In this document: piece by piece, positions 1-5,740 of the stretch
Layout: every line of letters starts with the position of its first letter
How positions within the stretch are numbered: the stretch's first letter is position 1
Source of the DNA: Nitrososphaerota archaeon
Lineage (GTDB): Archaea; Thermoproteota; EX4484-205; JAAOZO01
DNA: 6,772 bases
Assembly: GCA_011605715.1 (NCBI GenBank)
Contig: JAAOZO010000049.1
Location: 1-6,772, forward strand
Direction of reading: 5' to 3'
Translations under genes and position numbers: made by a program
Notes under the pieces: model-generated
Database searches by the model: none
Told to the model about the DNA's origin: nothing
What the model saw: only the letters and a program-made list of their open reading frames with translations

Positions 1-395
1 CAATGGCAAGAAACGAGGAAGTGCCTAGTATACTTTCTAAGGTTCATGAGAAGTTTGAAACTCCAGCATACTCCGTCCTTCTTTCAGGATCTATAATGGC
101 AATTCTAGCCTCTACCATAGACATTTCTGGCTTAGCTTCGCTTGGAAGTTTTTGCGTGCTTTTTACTCACATATTTACGAATTATTCTGCTTTAAAGTTA
201 TATAACTCTTTATCAAAGTATGACACTCCATTTAAGGTACCACTTAGACCACTTCACAGTATCATTGGACTTATAATGAGCATGGTACTTGCACTTAGCT
301 TGGGAACCAATACAATACTTATAGGAATTAGTGCCTGTTTCGTTGGAATCCTATGGTATGTAGTTTACACAAAGATAATTAAAAAATATGCTTAA
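1..395 (+). CDS. APC-family amino-acid permease, C-terminal part (5' end outside window)
   Basis: This is the last 130 residues of an integral membrane amino-acid/polyamine transporter of the APC superfamily. The visible protein begins MARNEEVPSILSKVHEKF, which matches the family motif (A)MARDG-x-LP-x-x-LSKVHxKFxTP in the loop before the late helices. The two bases before the ATG at 3 also fit an Ala codon (xCA), so that Met is very probably internal and the gene starts upstream. Downstream is LASLGSFCVLFTHIFTNYSAL, typical of a late APC helix, then a cytoplasmic loop with the characteristic PFKVPLRPL, then two more hydrophobic segments (about residues 85-102 and 105-125) and a short basic tail. 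I see about four membrane spans, consistent with the C-terminal third of a 12-helix transporter. Substrate cannot be told from this part. The stop codon is separated by one base from the stop of the convergent vapC. No clear terminator hairpin is visible. Confidence 0.88.
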   Translation, partial: MARNEEVPSILSKVHEKFETPAYSVLLSGSIMAILASTIDISGLASLGSFCVLFTHIFTNYSALKLYNSLSKYDTPFKVPLRPLHSIIGLIMSMVLALSLGTNTILIGISACFVGILWYVVYTKIIKKYA

Positions 396-396
396 A

Positions 397-804
397 CTAT
401 ATAAGAATAGCTTCGTTCCTTAAGTCAGCAAAGTGCTTATCGCCAGTTACAACTCTTGCACTTTCTTTCCGAGCTGTAGCAAGTATAATTGAGTCGGCTA
501 TTCCCCAACCTTTTATGACTTTTCTCCTTTCAACAGCTATTTCTCCAGCTAATCTCGCTATTTCTTCAGTTAAATCAACTATAAGAGTTGAGGTCTTTAT
601 GAAATCTAACTTATCTTCTCTCCCAGTTGCCGTCTCTCTACCTGCCATAGCTTCATTCATCAACTTTCTGCTGATTTCAGCAACTACTATCGTAGGTGTT
701 GCAGAGTCTTCCTCTTCGACGTAACGCTTCACAGAAAAACCCCTTTTTGAACCTATGAAATATTCAATCCATGCATAAGAGTCTATAACGAAATCATAGT
801 TCAT
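397..804 (-). CDS. vapC: VapC-type PIN-domain ribonuclease toxin
   Basis: This 135-aa protein is a PIN-domain endoribonuclease, the toxin of a type II toxin-antitoxin pair. All expected acidic active-site residues are present: Asp8 in FVIDSYAW, Glu43 in VVAEISRK, Asp104 in GIADSIILATA and Asp122 in VTGDKHFADL (Asp127 may also contribute). These carboxylates bind the divalent metal ions used for RNA cleavage, so the enzyme looks intact. Length is normal for VapC. The ATG at 804 is chosen because the PIN fold begins almost at once (MNYDFVIDSYAW) and because it lies inside the end of vapB. The 11-bp overlap suggests translational coupling, so toxin is made only after antitoxin. Only a weak purine-rich GAGG lies about 12 nt upstream. 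The natural RNA target cannot be read from sequence. Confidence 0.93.
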   Translation of the reverse strand: MNYDFVIDSYAWIEYFIGSKRGFSVKRYVEEEDSATPTIVVAEISRKLMNEAMAGRETATGREDKLDFIKTSTLIVDLTEEIARLAGEIAVERRKVIKGWGIADSIILATARKESARVVTGDKHFADLRNEAILI

Positions 805-994
805 GAAATTCTGCTTCCTCTTCTTCTTTAAAAGAGGTTAATTTTGGATTAGAACCGAAGAGAGAAGTATGAAGCTTAAACTTTTCACTTATTATAATTC
901 TTATAAGTTCATCATAAGTTTTGGTGTTTGTTTTTTTCATGAGCTCCTTTAAAATTCTTGCTGTTTTTTTACTGACTTGAATTGTCGTGCTCAT
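794..994 (-). CDS. vapB: VapB-type antitoxin of the VapBC pair
   Basis: This 66-aa protein is the likely antitoxin for the overlapping vapC. The N-terminal half (MSTTIQVSKKTARILKELMK, then a segment with TYDELIRIII) resembles the DNA-binding N-terminus of archaeal VapB antitoxins: a short beta strand followed by helices, which dimerises and binds the operon's own promoter. The acidic C-terminus (SFKEEEEAEFHEL) would be the segment that wraps and blocks the toxin. I chose the ATG at 994 rather than the one at 1012. The TATA-like box is centred near 1023, about 29 bp before 994, which predicts a leaderless mRNA starting at or close to this codon. A start at 1012 would lie upstream of the expected transcription start. 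The alternative would add only MAIAIA. Confidence 0.85.
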   Translation of the reverse strand: MSTTIQVSKKTARILKELMKKTNTKTYDELIRIIISEKFKLHTSLFGSNPKLTSFKEEEEAEFHEL

Positions 995-1014
995 TGCTAT
1001 AGCTATAGCCATAC

Positions 1015-1122
1015 CTATGTATTTAAACCTTTAGCTATTATAGAGATTAAAATAATGAGCTTCTCCTTGTCGCTGAACGCGGGTTTATTGTCTACAATAA
1101 CTTTTACTCCACTGCCATATTT
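1015..1122 (-). other. Possible decayed coding fragment antisense to the intergenic zone
   Basis: On the minus strand an open stretch of about 35 codons runs to a TAG at 1015-1017, with no usable start codon and a stop just before it. Its translation contains VKVIVDNKPAFSDKEKL and then IIAKGLN, which has a believable protein-like composition (a strand followed by a charged and then hydrophobic helix). It may be the tail of a broken gene. It could equally be chance: 35 stop-free codons are not rare, and the vapBC promoter lies inside it. I do not recognise a family. Confidence 0.2.
1019..1033 (-). promoter_or_regulatory. BRE/TATA promoter of vapBC
   Basis: On the minus strand the sequence reads TAAAGG followed by TTTAAATA: a purine-rich BRE-like element next to a TATA box. 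The box is centred about 29 bp before the vapB ATG at 994 and has no Shine-Dalgarno after it, the usual arrangement for a leaderless archaeal transcript. VapBC complexes normally repress their own promoter, so this is also the likely operator region. I see no obvious palindrome in it. Confidence 0.6.
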
Positions 1123-1172
1123 TTAATATTAATTCATTGATGCTGGTCGTATGAATAATTTTACCTTGAACT

Positions 1173-1409
1173 ATGAGAGTAGAAGTTTCTCAGTTAACTA
1201 AATTTTACGGGGATACCACTGCTATAGATGGTATATCATTTGATGTTTATCAAGGAGAAGTTTTTTCACTAGTGAGCTCTAGGTTTAGACCCGCAAGCAA
1301 GGAAAGAAGCTGAACCACCATAAAGAATCTTAGAAAATCTGGAAAAACGATTTTTCTTACAACTCATTACATGGACGAAGTAGAAATATCGTGTGACCGA
1401 GTTATGGCT
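1173..1409 (+). pseudogene. Decayed ABC transporter ATP-binding protein (NatA/DrrA-like)
   Basis: This is what remains of the ATP-hydrolysing subunit of an ABC transporter. The N-terminal strand region is intact: MRVEVSQLTKFYGDTTAIDG, then ISFDVYQGEVFSLV. The Walker A loop should follow but is absent. The reading jumps to SS at 1275-1280 and, after one extra base at about 1281, continues in the +1 frame as GLDPQARKEA, the segment just after Walker B. Near 1312 one base is missing at the expected Trp codon, and the original frame returns as TTIKNLRKSGKTIFLTTHYM, then DEVEISCDRVMA, which includes the H-loop His. About 120-130 residues (Walker A, Q-loop, signature, Walker B) are therefore gone. 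The start has a TATA-like stretch upstream (1117-1130). No permease partner is present. The product could not bind or hydrolyse ATP. Confidence 0.88.
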
Positions 1410-1425
1410 TTCTCTTTCATATTTA

Positions 1426-1527
1426 GCTGGCGCACCATACTCTTTACAAAATTGCGTTGACTCAGTTACGAAGAAGACGAAGGCTGTGCAGATGAAGGAG
1501 CTTGAGTTGTTGCTTCTGGAATGTTAA
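1426..1527 (+). pseudogene. Possible tail remnant of the same ABC ATPase
   Basis: After the recognisable DRVMA block the original frame stops resembling an ABC protein. In the +1 frame the sequence reads AGAPYSLQNCVDSVTKK and then KAVQMKELE before a TAA at 1525-1527. GAPYSL resembles the GTPxxL turn found after the H-loop in this ATPase class, so this may be a further piece of the same gene joined by another deletion. The match is short and the region overlaps the 3' end of the opposite-strand DUF996 gene, so this is tentative. Confidence 0.25.
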
Positions 1528-2059
1528 AGTATGCCGCTATTTTTAATATGTTTGCTACAAACATTATTAAAAAGCCAACAATTACTATTGAAGTTACTGC
1601 GCCAATTAAGTAAAGTAGTGCAGCAGTACTAAAAAGAGACACATTTAGCTTTTTAGAAATTAAATCAAAACTCTTCTTTAGAAATATTGCTGCTACAATT
1701 GATGCAATCCAAACAACGAGCAAAACTAAAAGCAAAAATCCCAGAATAGAAAATAAAAACTCACGTCTGCTATAAATCATTTCGGTAGCTAAAAATCCTC
1801 TTAAAATAGCAATTCCTAGGTATGCAATGCCTAAAATTATTGCGATTGCAACTCCTGCAAGTCCAACTACTATTGAAATTAGGTAGTTTTTGAATATTTC
1901 TTTTTCATTCAATACAGACGAAATCTTGTCTACAGCTAATACTTCAAGAACAAAGCCTACGATCAGGAGAGGTATACCAACGTATGGAACAAATATTCCA
2001 AATGCCGATAGTATAGAGCCTACTCCGCCATAAGTACGTGCTTCTCTTAGATTATCCAT
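1466..2059 (-). CDS. DUF996-family integral membrane protein
   Basis: This 197-aa protein matches the archaeal DUF996 family, whose function is unknown. The family features seen are an N-terminal LREARTYGGVGSIL, a following PYVGIPLLIVGFVLEVLAV helix, the NEKEIFKNYL loop, FLKKSFD before the last third, and LLYLIGAV with a final long hydrophobic stretch ending in AAYFNIP. I count four membrane regions at about residues 12-43, 57-86, 101-127 and 143-177. The last 17 residues are a low-complexity Thr/Ser/Pro/Gln tail (TTQAPSSAQPSSSS). The ATG at 2059 is chosen because the family N-terminus starts there and because a TATA-like CTTATATT is centred about 27 bp upstream, giving a leaderless mRNA. It stands alone, divergent from the NifX-like gene, so context gives no hint of a role. 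Confidence 0.88.
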   Translation of the reverse strand: MDNLREARTYGGVGSILSAFGIFVPYVGIPLLIVGFVLEVLAVDKISSVLNEKEIFKNYLISIVVGLAGVAIAIILGIAYLGIAILRGFLATEMIYSRREFLFSILGFLLLVLLVVWIASIVAAIFLKKSFDLISKKLNVSLFSTAALLYLIGAVTSIVIVGFLIMFVANILKIAAYFNIPEATTQAPSSAQPSSSS

Positions 2060-2082
2060 GAGCCAAGGTAGAGAAAATAATC

Positions 2083-2105
2083 AATATAAGTATTTCGTTT
2101 GAAAT
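2083..2105 (-). promoter_or_regulatory. TATA promoter of the DUF996 gene with adjacent 5-bp inverted repeat
   Basis: On the minus strand CTTATATT (2083-2090) lies about 27 bp before the ATG at 2059, correct spacing for a leaderless transcript. Immediately upstream, ATTTC-GTTT-GAAAT (2092-2105) is a perfect 5-bp inverted repeat overlapping the BRE position. The repeat is short and AT-rich, so operator function is only a possibility. Confidence 0.45.
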
Positions 2106-2258
2106 GAAACTATACATTTAAGTAATTTACCTCGAGAAAAACTTCTAACAGCTGCTAAAACGTAGTGAAGGCTTTACAATAATCTTCCTTTTTTGTCTCA
2201 AAGTATTCAACTTGACTCTTTTATAAGTTCTACTTTAATTTTAAGTTTAGTAGAAAAG

Positions 2259-2266
2259 CTTAAAAA
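2259..2266 (+). promoter_or_regulatory. TATA box of the NifX-like gene
   Basis: CTTAAAAA is preceded by the purine-rich AGAAAAG (BRE-like) and is centred about 29 bp before the ATG at 2292. This supports a leaderless transcript starting at that codon. A second TATA-like CTTTTATAAG at 2218-2227 could serve an alternative start with a leader of roughly 40 nt. Confidence 0.5.
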
Positions 2267-2291
2267 TTACTGCTTTTTTGTTCTGAAATTT

Positions 2292-2708
2292 ATGACGAAA
2301 CTTAGAGTAGCTTTTGGAATGTATGACAACAACTTACTTTCGGATAAACACTTTGGAGAATCTGAGTTTTATGCCATTTACGATGTATACGAAGACCACC
2401 ACTATGAGTTCGTAGAACGTAGAGAAAATAATGCTAAAAACGTTGAAGAAAAAGAGCATGGAGACCCAAGAAAACTTAAAGCTGTAATACAAACGCTTAA
2501 CGATGTAGATATTTTAGCCGCATTTAGGATGGGTCCAAACTACATACAAATAAAGAAAAATAGCAATAAAGTTCCATTTATAACTGGAACCAGAAAGCTA
2601 GAAGAAGCTCTTGTTAAAGTCTCTGAGAACTTTAACAAACTTTGGGAAGAAAAAAATAGCAAATTAGAAGTAGCCTTCAGTGATTCCAAGGGGCAACATC
2701 TCCCTTAA
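2292..2708 (+). CDS. NifX/NifB-type (Nitro_FeMo-Co) cluster-binding protein
   Basis: This 138-aa protein belongs to the dinitrogenase iron-molybdenum cofactor-binding family (RNase H-like fold), whose known members bind or carry Fe-S or FeMo-type clusters. It begins with the typical strand TKLRVAFGMYD. The hallmark HFG follows (His20-Phe21-Gly22 in LLSDKHFGESEFYAIYDVYE), then the strand FVERRENN, an EEKEHG turn, the helix and strand LNDVDILAAFRMGPNYI, and VPFITG followed by a helix ending in LW. Many archaea without nitrogenase carry such proteins, so nitrogen fixation is not implied; no nif genes are visible. I chose the ATG at 2292 over the in-frame TTG at 2193: family members start right at this strand, the extra 33 residues look unlike coding sequence, and the TATA box fits 2292. 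The permease gene starts 37 bp downstream on the same strand, suggesting joint expression. Confidence 0.85.
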   Translation: MTKLRVAFGMYDNNLLSDKHFGESEFYAIYDVYEDHHYEFVERRENNAKNVEEKEHGDPRKLKAVIQTLNDVDILAAFRMGPNYIQIKKNSNKVPFITGTRKLEEALVKVSENFNKLWEEKNSKLEVAFSDSKGQHLP

Positions 2709-2711
2709 AAA

Positions 2712-2719
2712 CTTTAAGA
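2712..2719 (+). promoter_or_regulatory. Weak TATA-like element before the permease
   Basis: CTTTAAGA is centred about 30 bp before the permease ATG at 2746, with CTTAAAAA (2704-2711) just upstream. Either could give the permease its own leaderless transcript in addition to read-through from the NifX-like gene. No Shine-Dalgarno is evident before 2746; the preceding bases are only GA-rich. Confidence 0.3.
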
Positions 2720-2745
2720 GGCTTAGTTCAGAGAGCGCAAGAGAA

Positions 2746-4032
2746 ATGATAGATTTCAAAGGCGCTGTTTCAGTACTTCTAGTTATTTACTTGGTATTCT
2801 CTGTAGCTTCGAGAACAAAGTATCCAAAAGTTCCAATATGGGCTATAATGATGTTTAGCGCATTTATTACTGTGACTACTGGCTTAATACCACCAGATGA
2901 GATAGGAAAGCATGTAGACCTTAACGTAATATTTTTCTTAATTGGAATGTTTAGCATTGTATCAGTAGCTGAAAGTTCTGGACTTCTAAACTTCGTTAGT
3001 ATGTGGTTCATTACAAAATTTAAGAGTAGAAGAACAGTTTTAATTGCTTCTTCTTTACTCTTTGGATTAATGGCAGCAATAACGGTTAATGATTCTGTTG
3101 CTTTAATTGGCCCGTCTATAGTATATCTTATATCAAAGTCAACTGGCGTAAGCATAGAACTAATGATTCTGTTGTTGATGTTCTCTCTTACAATAGGGTC
3201 AGTTATGACCCCTCTAGGAAACCCTCAGAATATGCTTATAGCAACTTCTTCTGGAATGAATGCACCTTTTATAGAATTTATAAAATACCTTGCAATCCCA
3301 ACGATTTTTAACTTGGTTGTTACTCCTTTGGTTCTTATGAAGTTTTTTAAAGTTGAGGATCAAAAAGTTAGCCTTGTGTTTATTCCTCAGGAAACAATAA
3401 AGAATAAGAGAGATGCATACCTAGGTGCAGCTGGACTCATCGCTACTATAGTTCTTGTTGTAGGAAACGACGTTATGGCTATTTTAGGAAAGCCGCACAT
3501 CGAGGCTAGAGGCTTCATTCCAATGATTATATCAGCTGGGCTTTATATAGCGGTTAGCGATCCAAGAAAAGTCCTAAAAGGTGTAGACTGGGGATCGATT
3601 TTGTTCTTTATAGGAATGTTCATCACTATGGATGGCATATGGGAAGGAGGAATCTTAGAAAGAGTTTTTTACTTCATAATACCAAATAAGTTCGGAGAAG
3701 TTACTAGTGCGCTTCCAATATTAGTTAGTTCATTAGCACTAAGCCAGGTACTAAGCAATGTCCCATTTGTCAAGCTCTTCTTAATCTACATGAAGTCTCT
3801 TGGCTATACGGGAGATAACATAGTAGAATGGATATTACTAGCAATGGCATCAACAATAGCAGGAAACCTAACAATCCTTGGAGCAGCTTCTAATGTAATT
3901 GTATTGGAAGCACTTGAGTCGAAGTACGATAGTACAGTATCATTTTGGGATTTCTTAAAGTATGGCTTCTTAATCACCTTAATTAACACGATAGTGTATG
4001 TAATCTTTATTTATGCTGTAGCTTTCGTTTAA
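2746..4032 (+). CDS. ArsB/NhaD/SLC13-type ion permease (IT superfamily)
   Basis: This polytopic membrane protein of 428 aa (the usual length for ArsB-like permeases) shows the two-fold repeat of the ion-transporter superfamily. The first half has LNVIFFLIGMFS (about 59-70), TVNDSVALIGP (113-123) and MTPLGNPQNMLIATSSG (154-170). The second half has GSILFFIGMF (283-292), ALSQVLSNVPFV (331-342) and AGNLTILGAASNVIVLEA (372-389). These NDS/SNVP hairpins and the Gly/Asn-rich loops line the substrate site in the family. Members move arsenite, sodium/protons, sulfate, tungstate or di-carboxylates, and sequence alone does not decide which. No ArsR or ArsA is visible, so an arsenic role is unsupported. 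I prefer the ATG at 2746; an in-frame GTG at 2680 would add 22 polar residues and overlap the upstream gene by 29 bp. The 3' end overlaps the convergent gene by 26 bp. Confidence 0.87.
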   Translation: MIDFKGAVSVLLVIYLVFSVASRTKYPKVPIWAIMMFSAFITVTTGLIPPDEIGKHVDLNVIFFLIGMFSIVSVAESSGLLNFVSMWFITKFKSRRTVLIASSLLFGLMAAITVNDSVALIGPSIVYLISKSTGVSIELMILLLMFSLTIGSVMTPLGNPQNMLIATSSGMNAPFIEFIKYLAIPTIFNLVVTPLVLMKFFKVEDQKVSLVFIPQETIKNKRDAYLGAAGLIATIVLVVGNDVMAILGKPHIEARGFIPMIISAGLYIAVSDPRKVLKGVDWGSILFFIGMFITMDGIWEGGILERVFYFIIPNKFGEVTSALPILVSSLALSQVLSNVPFVKLFLIYMKSLGYTGDNIVEWILLAMASTIAGNLTILGAASNVIVLEALESKYDSTVSFWDFLKYGFLITLINTIVYVIFIYAVAFV

Positions 4033-5719
4033 GAAAAATAAAGCCAGTGGACATGAACATTACTAACTTCTTTTTAACTTCGCTTAAGGCTTTACTAACG
4101 AAATGTTTTTGTCTGTTTAGTTCGATTGTAGACACAAGCACAAAAATTAAGCCAGTCAGTTCTAGCAATAGGTTAATTATTTGTTCGAATTCTTTTGCCT
4201 CTTCAACTACGTCTGCGCTAGGCTGAATGTACACAGCAGGTAAGTAAAAACTTTCAATCAACGTATGATTCTTCTCCTTTTTAATTTTAATTTCGCATAG
4301 TTTTAAGTTCTCTTCGGTATAACCCCCATCGATGTTTTGCCCACTCCAAACAGCAAGAATAGAAGCACTAGCGTTAAACGTTAGTCCCTCGTTTTCACTT
4401 AGAAGAGGAAGAGGCATAGTTAGGTTTTGCGTATAAAAGGTAGAAGAACCTGGTTGGAGAATCCAGTTCGTGTAAGAAGAATTAAAGAGATATGGATTTC
4501 CGTTATTGTACAGATTTACGTAAACGTAAGTATTAGCAAGCCCATTAAAAATTGAATCCGTTGGCCTAGGGTTTGTACGATGACAAAGCAGCCCAGGTAA
4601 ATTAAAACAGTTGTAACCAACTAAAAAGACATAGCCAATCCTATTTGGATTGAAGTTCCAGACTACTTTTGTTCCATTACTTATCGTTCTTGAAAGATGC
4701 CACACAACCTCTAGAGGATAACTTAAGTTACCGTCAGTAAGATAAGAGTAAAAGAATATATTTATCTTTACCCCATCCACATGCGTTATCATGAAATTAA
4801 AAAACGAGAAAAAGCCAAGAATGAATAAAACTATGCCCAAAACTAGCAAATTTTTTGTAAGATTAAACTTACTATAGCTGTGAAAAGCAACTAGCCCCAC
4901 TACAATTAAAAAAACTATCTCGCATAAGCTAAACTGAATCGAATAAACTGTAGAGCGACGTTCCAAGGTTTTTTGATCATAAACTAGCTTATATACGCCT
5001 AAGCTCTCAGGCTTGGTGATTGTAATGTTTAACATTACCAAGTTGTTGTCTACATTCTTAAAATCTAATCTTGAAATACATGAGTCATAAACTATCTGAA
5101 ATTGTGTTTTGTTTAACACGGTAAATGAAGAAGGTGCATAAATTAAAATCGAGAAGTAACTGTATTTCGAAATTAAGTTATGAATCAACTCCGTCAAGTT
5201 TTCATTGGATGCGAATGGAATATGTAACTTTAGTGGGTTTGTTGGCTCTGAAGTTTCCGGTATTTCATATTCTCCATAACATGGCGCGTATACTCTTCCT
5301 TCTTTATAGCCCCCAAGACACATACTCTGGACAGAACCGCCACCCCACGGGTGGATTATGAAGTTTCCAAGTACTACTTCTGAATTGTTTGGAAAGACTA
5401 TATGTAAAACAAGAAACACTCTAGGAATGTATATAAAAGTTACCGGTAATGAATCATCCTTAGGTCTTAGAAAAGAGTATGCATAAAAAAATGTTATGTT
5501 AAAACCTTTTTGTAAAACTAGGCTTTCTGGAGAAGAACTTGGGTACTCTGTCGGATAATCAACTTCTGAACCGTTTGAGAACTTAATATGTAAACTTAAG
5601 AATTTGTCCACAAGCAACTCTGTTTTAATTTCATGGTTAAAGCTTATAATGTTAAAGTAGAACGCTACCACAGCTAAAAATAGTAACAAAAGGGCAATTT
5701 TTACTATATTCGTTTCCAC
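4007..5719 (-). CDS. Large membrane-anchored, sequon-rich protein of unknown function
   Basis: I do not recognise a family for this 570-aa protein. It has a hydrophobic N-terminal segment (about 5-23), an extracytoplasmic-looking domain (about 26-258), two membrane spans (about 261-280 and 290-311) joined by a short loop, a second such domain (about 313-505), a fourth span (about 512-533) and a basic C-terminal tail with a short hydrophobic patch. N-glycosylation sequons occur at Asn49, 74, 111, 174, 203, 231, 286, 331, 348, 413, 432, 449 and 484; all but 286 fall in the predicted outer domains. Cysteines are few and placed similarly in both: 134/147/214 and 371/379/475 (266 is in a membrane span). 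The start is a GTG at 5719, favoured by the strong Shine-Dalgarno GAGGTGA six bases upstream. It is the second gene after a 49-aa exported peptide. A surface receptor, S-layer-linked or envelope role is only an inference. Confidence 0.85.
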   Translation of the reverse strand: METNIVKIALLLLFLAVVAFYFNIISFNHEIKTELLVDKFLSLHIKFSNGSEVDYPTEYPSSSPESLVLQKGFNITFFYAYSFLRPKDDSLPVTFIYIPRVFLVLHIVFPNNSEVVLGNFIIHPWGGGSVQSMCLGGYKEGRVYAPCYGEYEIPETSEPTNPLKLHIPFASNENLTELIHNLISKYSYFSILIYAPSSFTVLNKTQFQIVYDSCISRLDFKNVDNNLVMLNITITKPESLGVYKLVYDQKTLERRSTVYSIQFSLCEIVFLIVVGLVAFHSYSKFNLTKNLLVLGIVLFILGFFSFFNFMITHVDGVKINIFFYSYLTDGNLSYPLEVVWHLSRTISNGTKVVWNFNPNRIGYVFLVGYNCFNLPGLLCHRTNPRPTDSIFNGLANTYVYVNLYNNGNPYLFNSSYTNWILQPGSSTFYTQNLTMPLPLLSENEGLTFNASASILAVWSGQNIDGGYTEENLKLCEIKIKKEKNHTLIESFYLPAVYIQPSADVVEEAKEFEQIINLLLELTGLIFVLVSTIELNRQKHFVSKALSEVKKKLVMFMSTGFIFLKRKLQHK

Positions 5720-5725
5720 TTATTT

Positions 5726-5732
5726 TCACCTC
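5726..5732 (-). promoter_or_regulatory. Strong Shine-Dalgarno site deciding a GTG start
   Basis: The minus strand reads GAGGTGA-AAATAA-GTG. GAGGTGA is complementary to the usual archaeal 16S 3' end (AUCACCUCCU), with a 6-base spacer to GTG at 5719. It is the clearest ribosome site in the window and shows that this gene is translated from inside a polycistronic mRNA. Confidence 0.8.
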
Positions 5733-5740
5733 AACAAAAC

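Noticed and set aside
515..724. Plus-strand open frame of 69 codons
   Set aside because: It lies entirely antisense to vapC, whose active-site residues are all in place, and its translation has no recognisable domain or promoter.
1055..1126. Plus-strand frame of 23 codons (MSFSLSLNAG...)
   Set aside because: There is no promoter at proper spacing, no ribosome site, and it ends just before the ABC remnant; it lies opposite the more protein-like minus-strand stretch.
2193..2291. In-frame TTG extension of 33 codons for the NifX-like gene
   Set aside because: The family domain begins at the ATG at 2292, the extension resembles untranslated AT-rich DNA, and it contains the TATA box that fits the 2292 start.
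2292..2708. Evidence for nitrogen fixation
   Set aside because: The NifX-like domain alone is widespread in archaea that lack nitrogenase, and no other nif-type gene is visible here.
2680..2745. In-frame GTG start for the permease, 22 codons upstream
   Set aside because: The added residues are polar and precede the first helix without purpose, overlap the NifX-like gene by 29 bp, and lack a ribosome site; the ATG at 2746 gives the normal family length.
2787..3155. Minus-strand open frame of 122 codons
   Set aside because: It is antisense to the well-conserved first half of the permease and shows no family resemblance or start signals.
3804..3989. Minus-strand open frame of 61 codons
   Set aside because: It is antisense to the conserved C-terminal repeat of the permease (AGNLTILGAASN region); a coding shadow.
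2746..4032. Arsenic-resistance operon
   Set aside because: The permease resembles ArsB in length and repeat motifs, but no ArsR-type regulator, ArsA or arsenate reductase lies nearby, and the same fold serves many other ions.
5125..5361. Plus-strand open frame of 78 codons
   Set aside because: It lies inside the 570-aa minus-strand gene with no promoter or ribosome site, and its composition is not protein-like.
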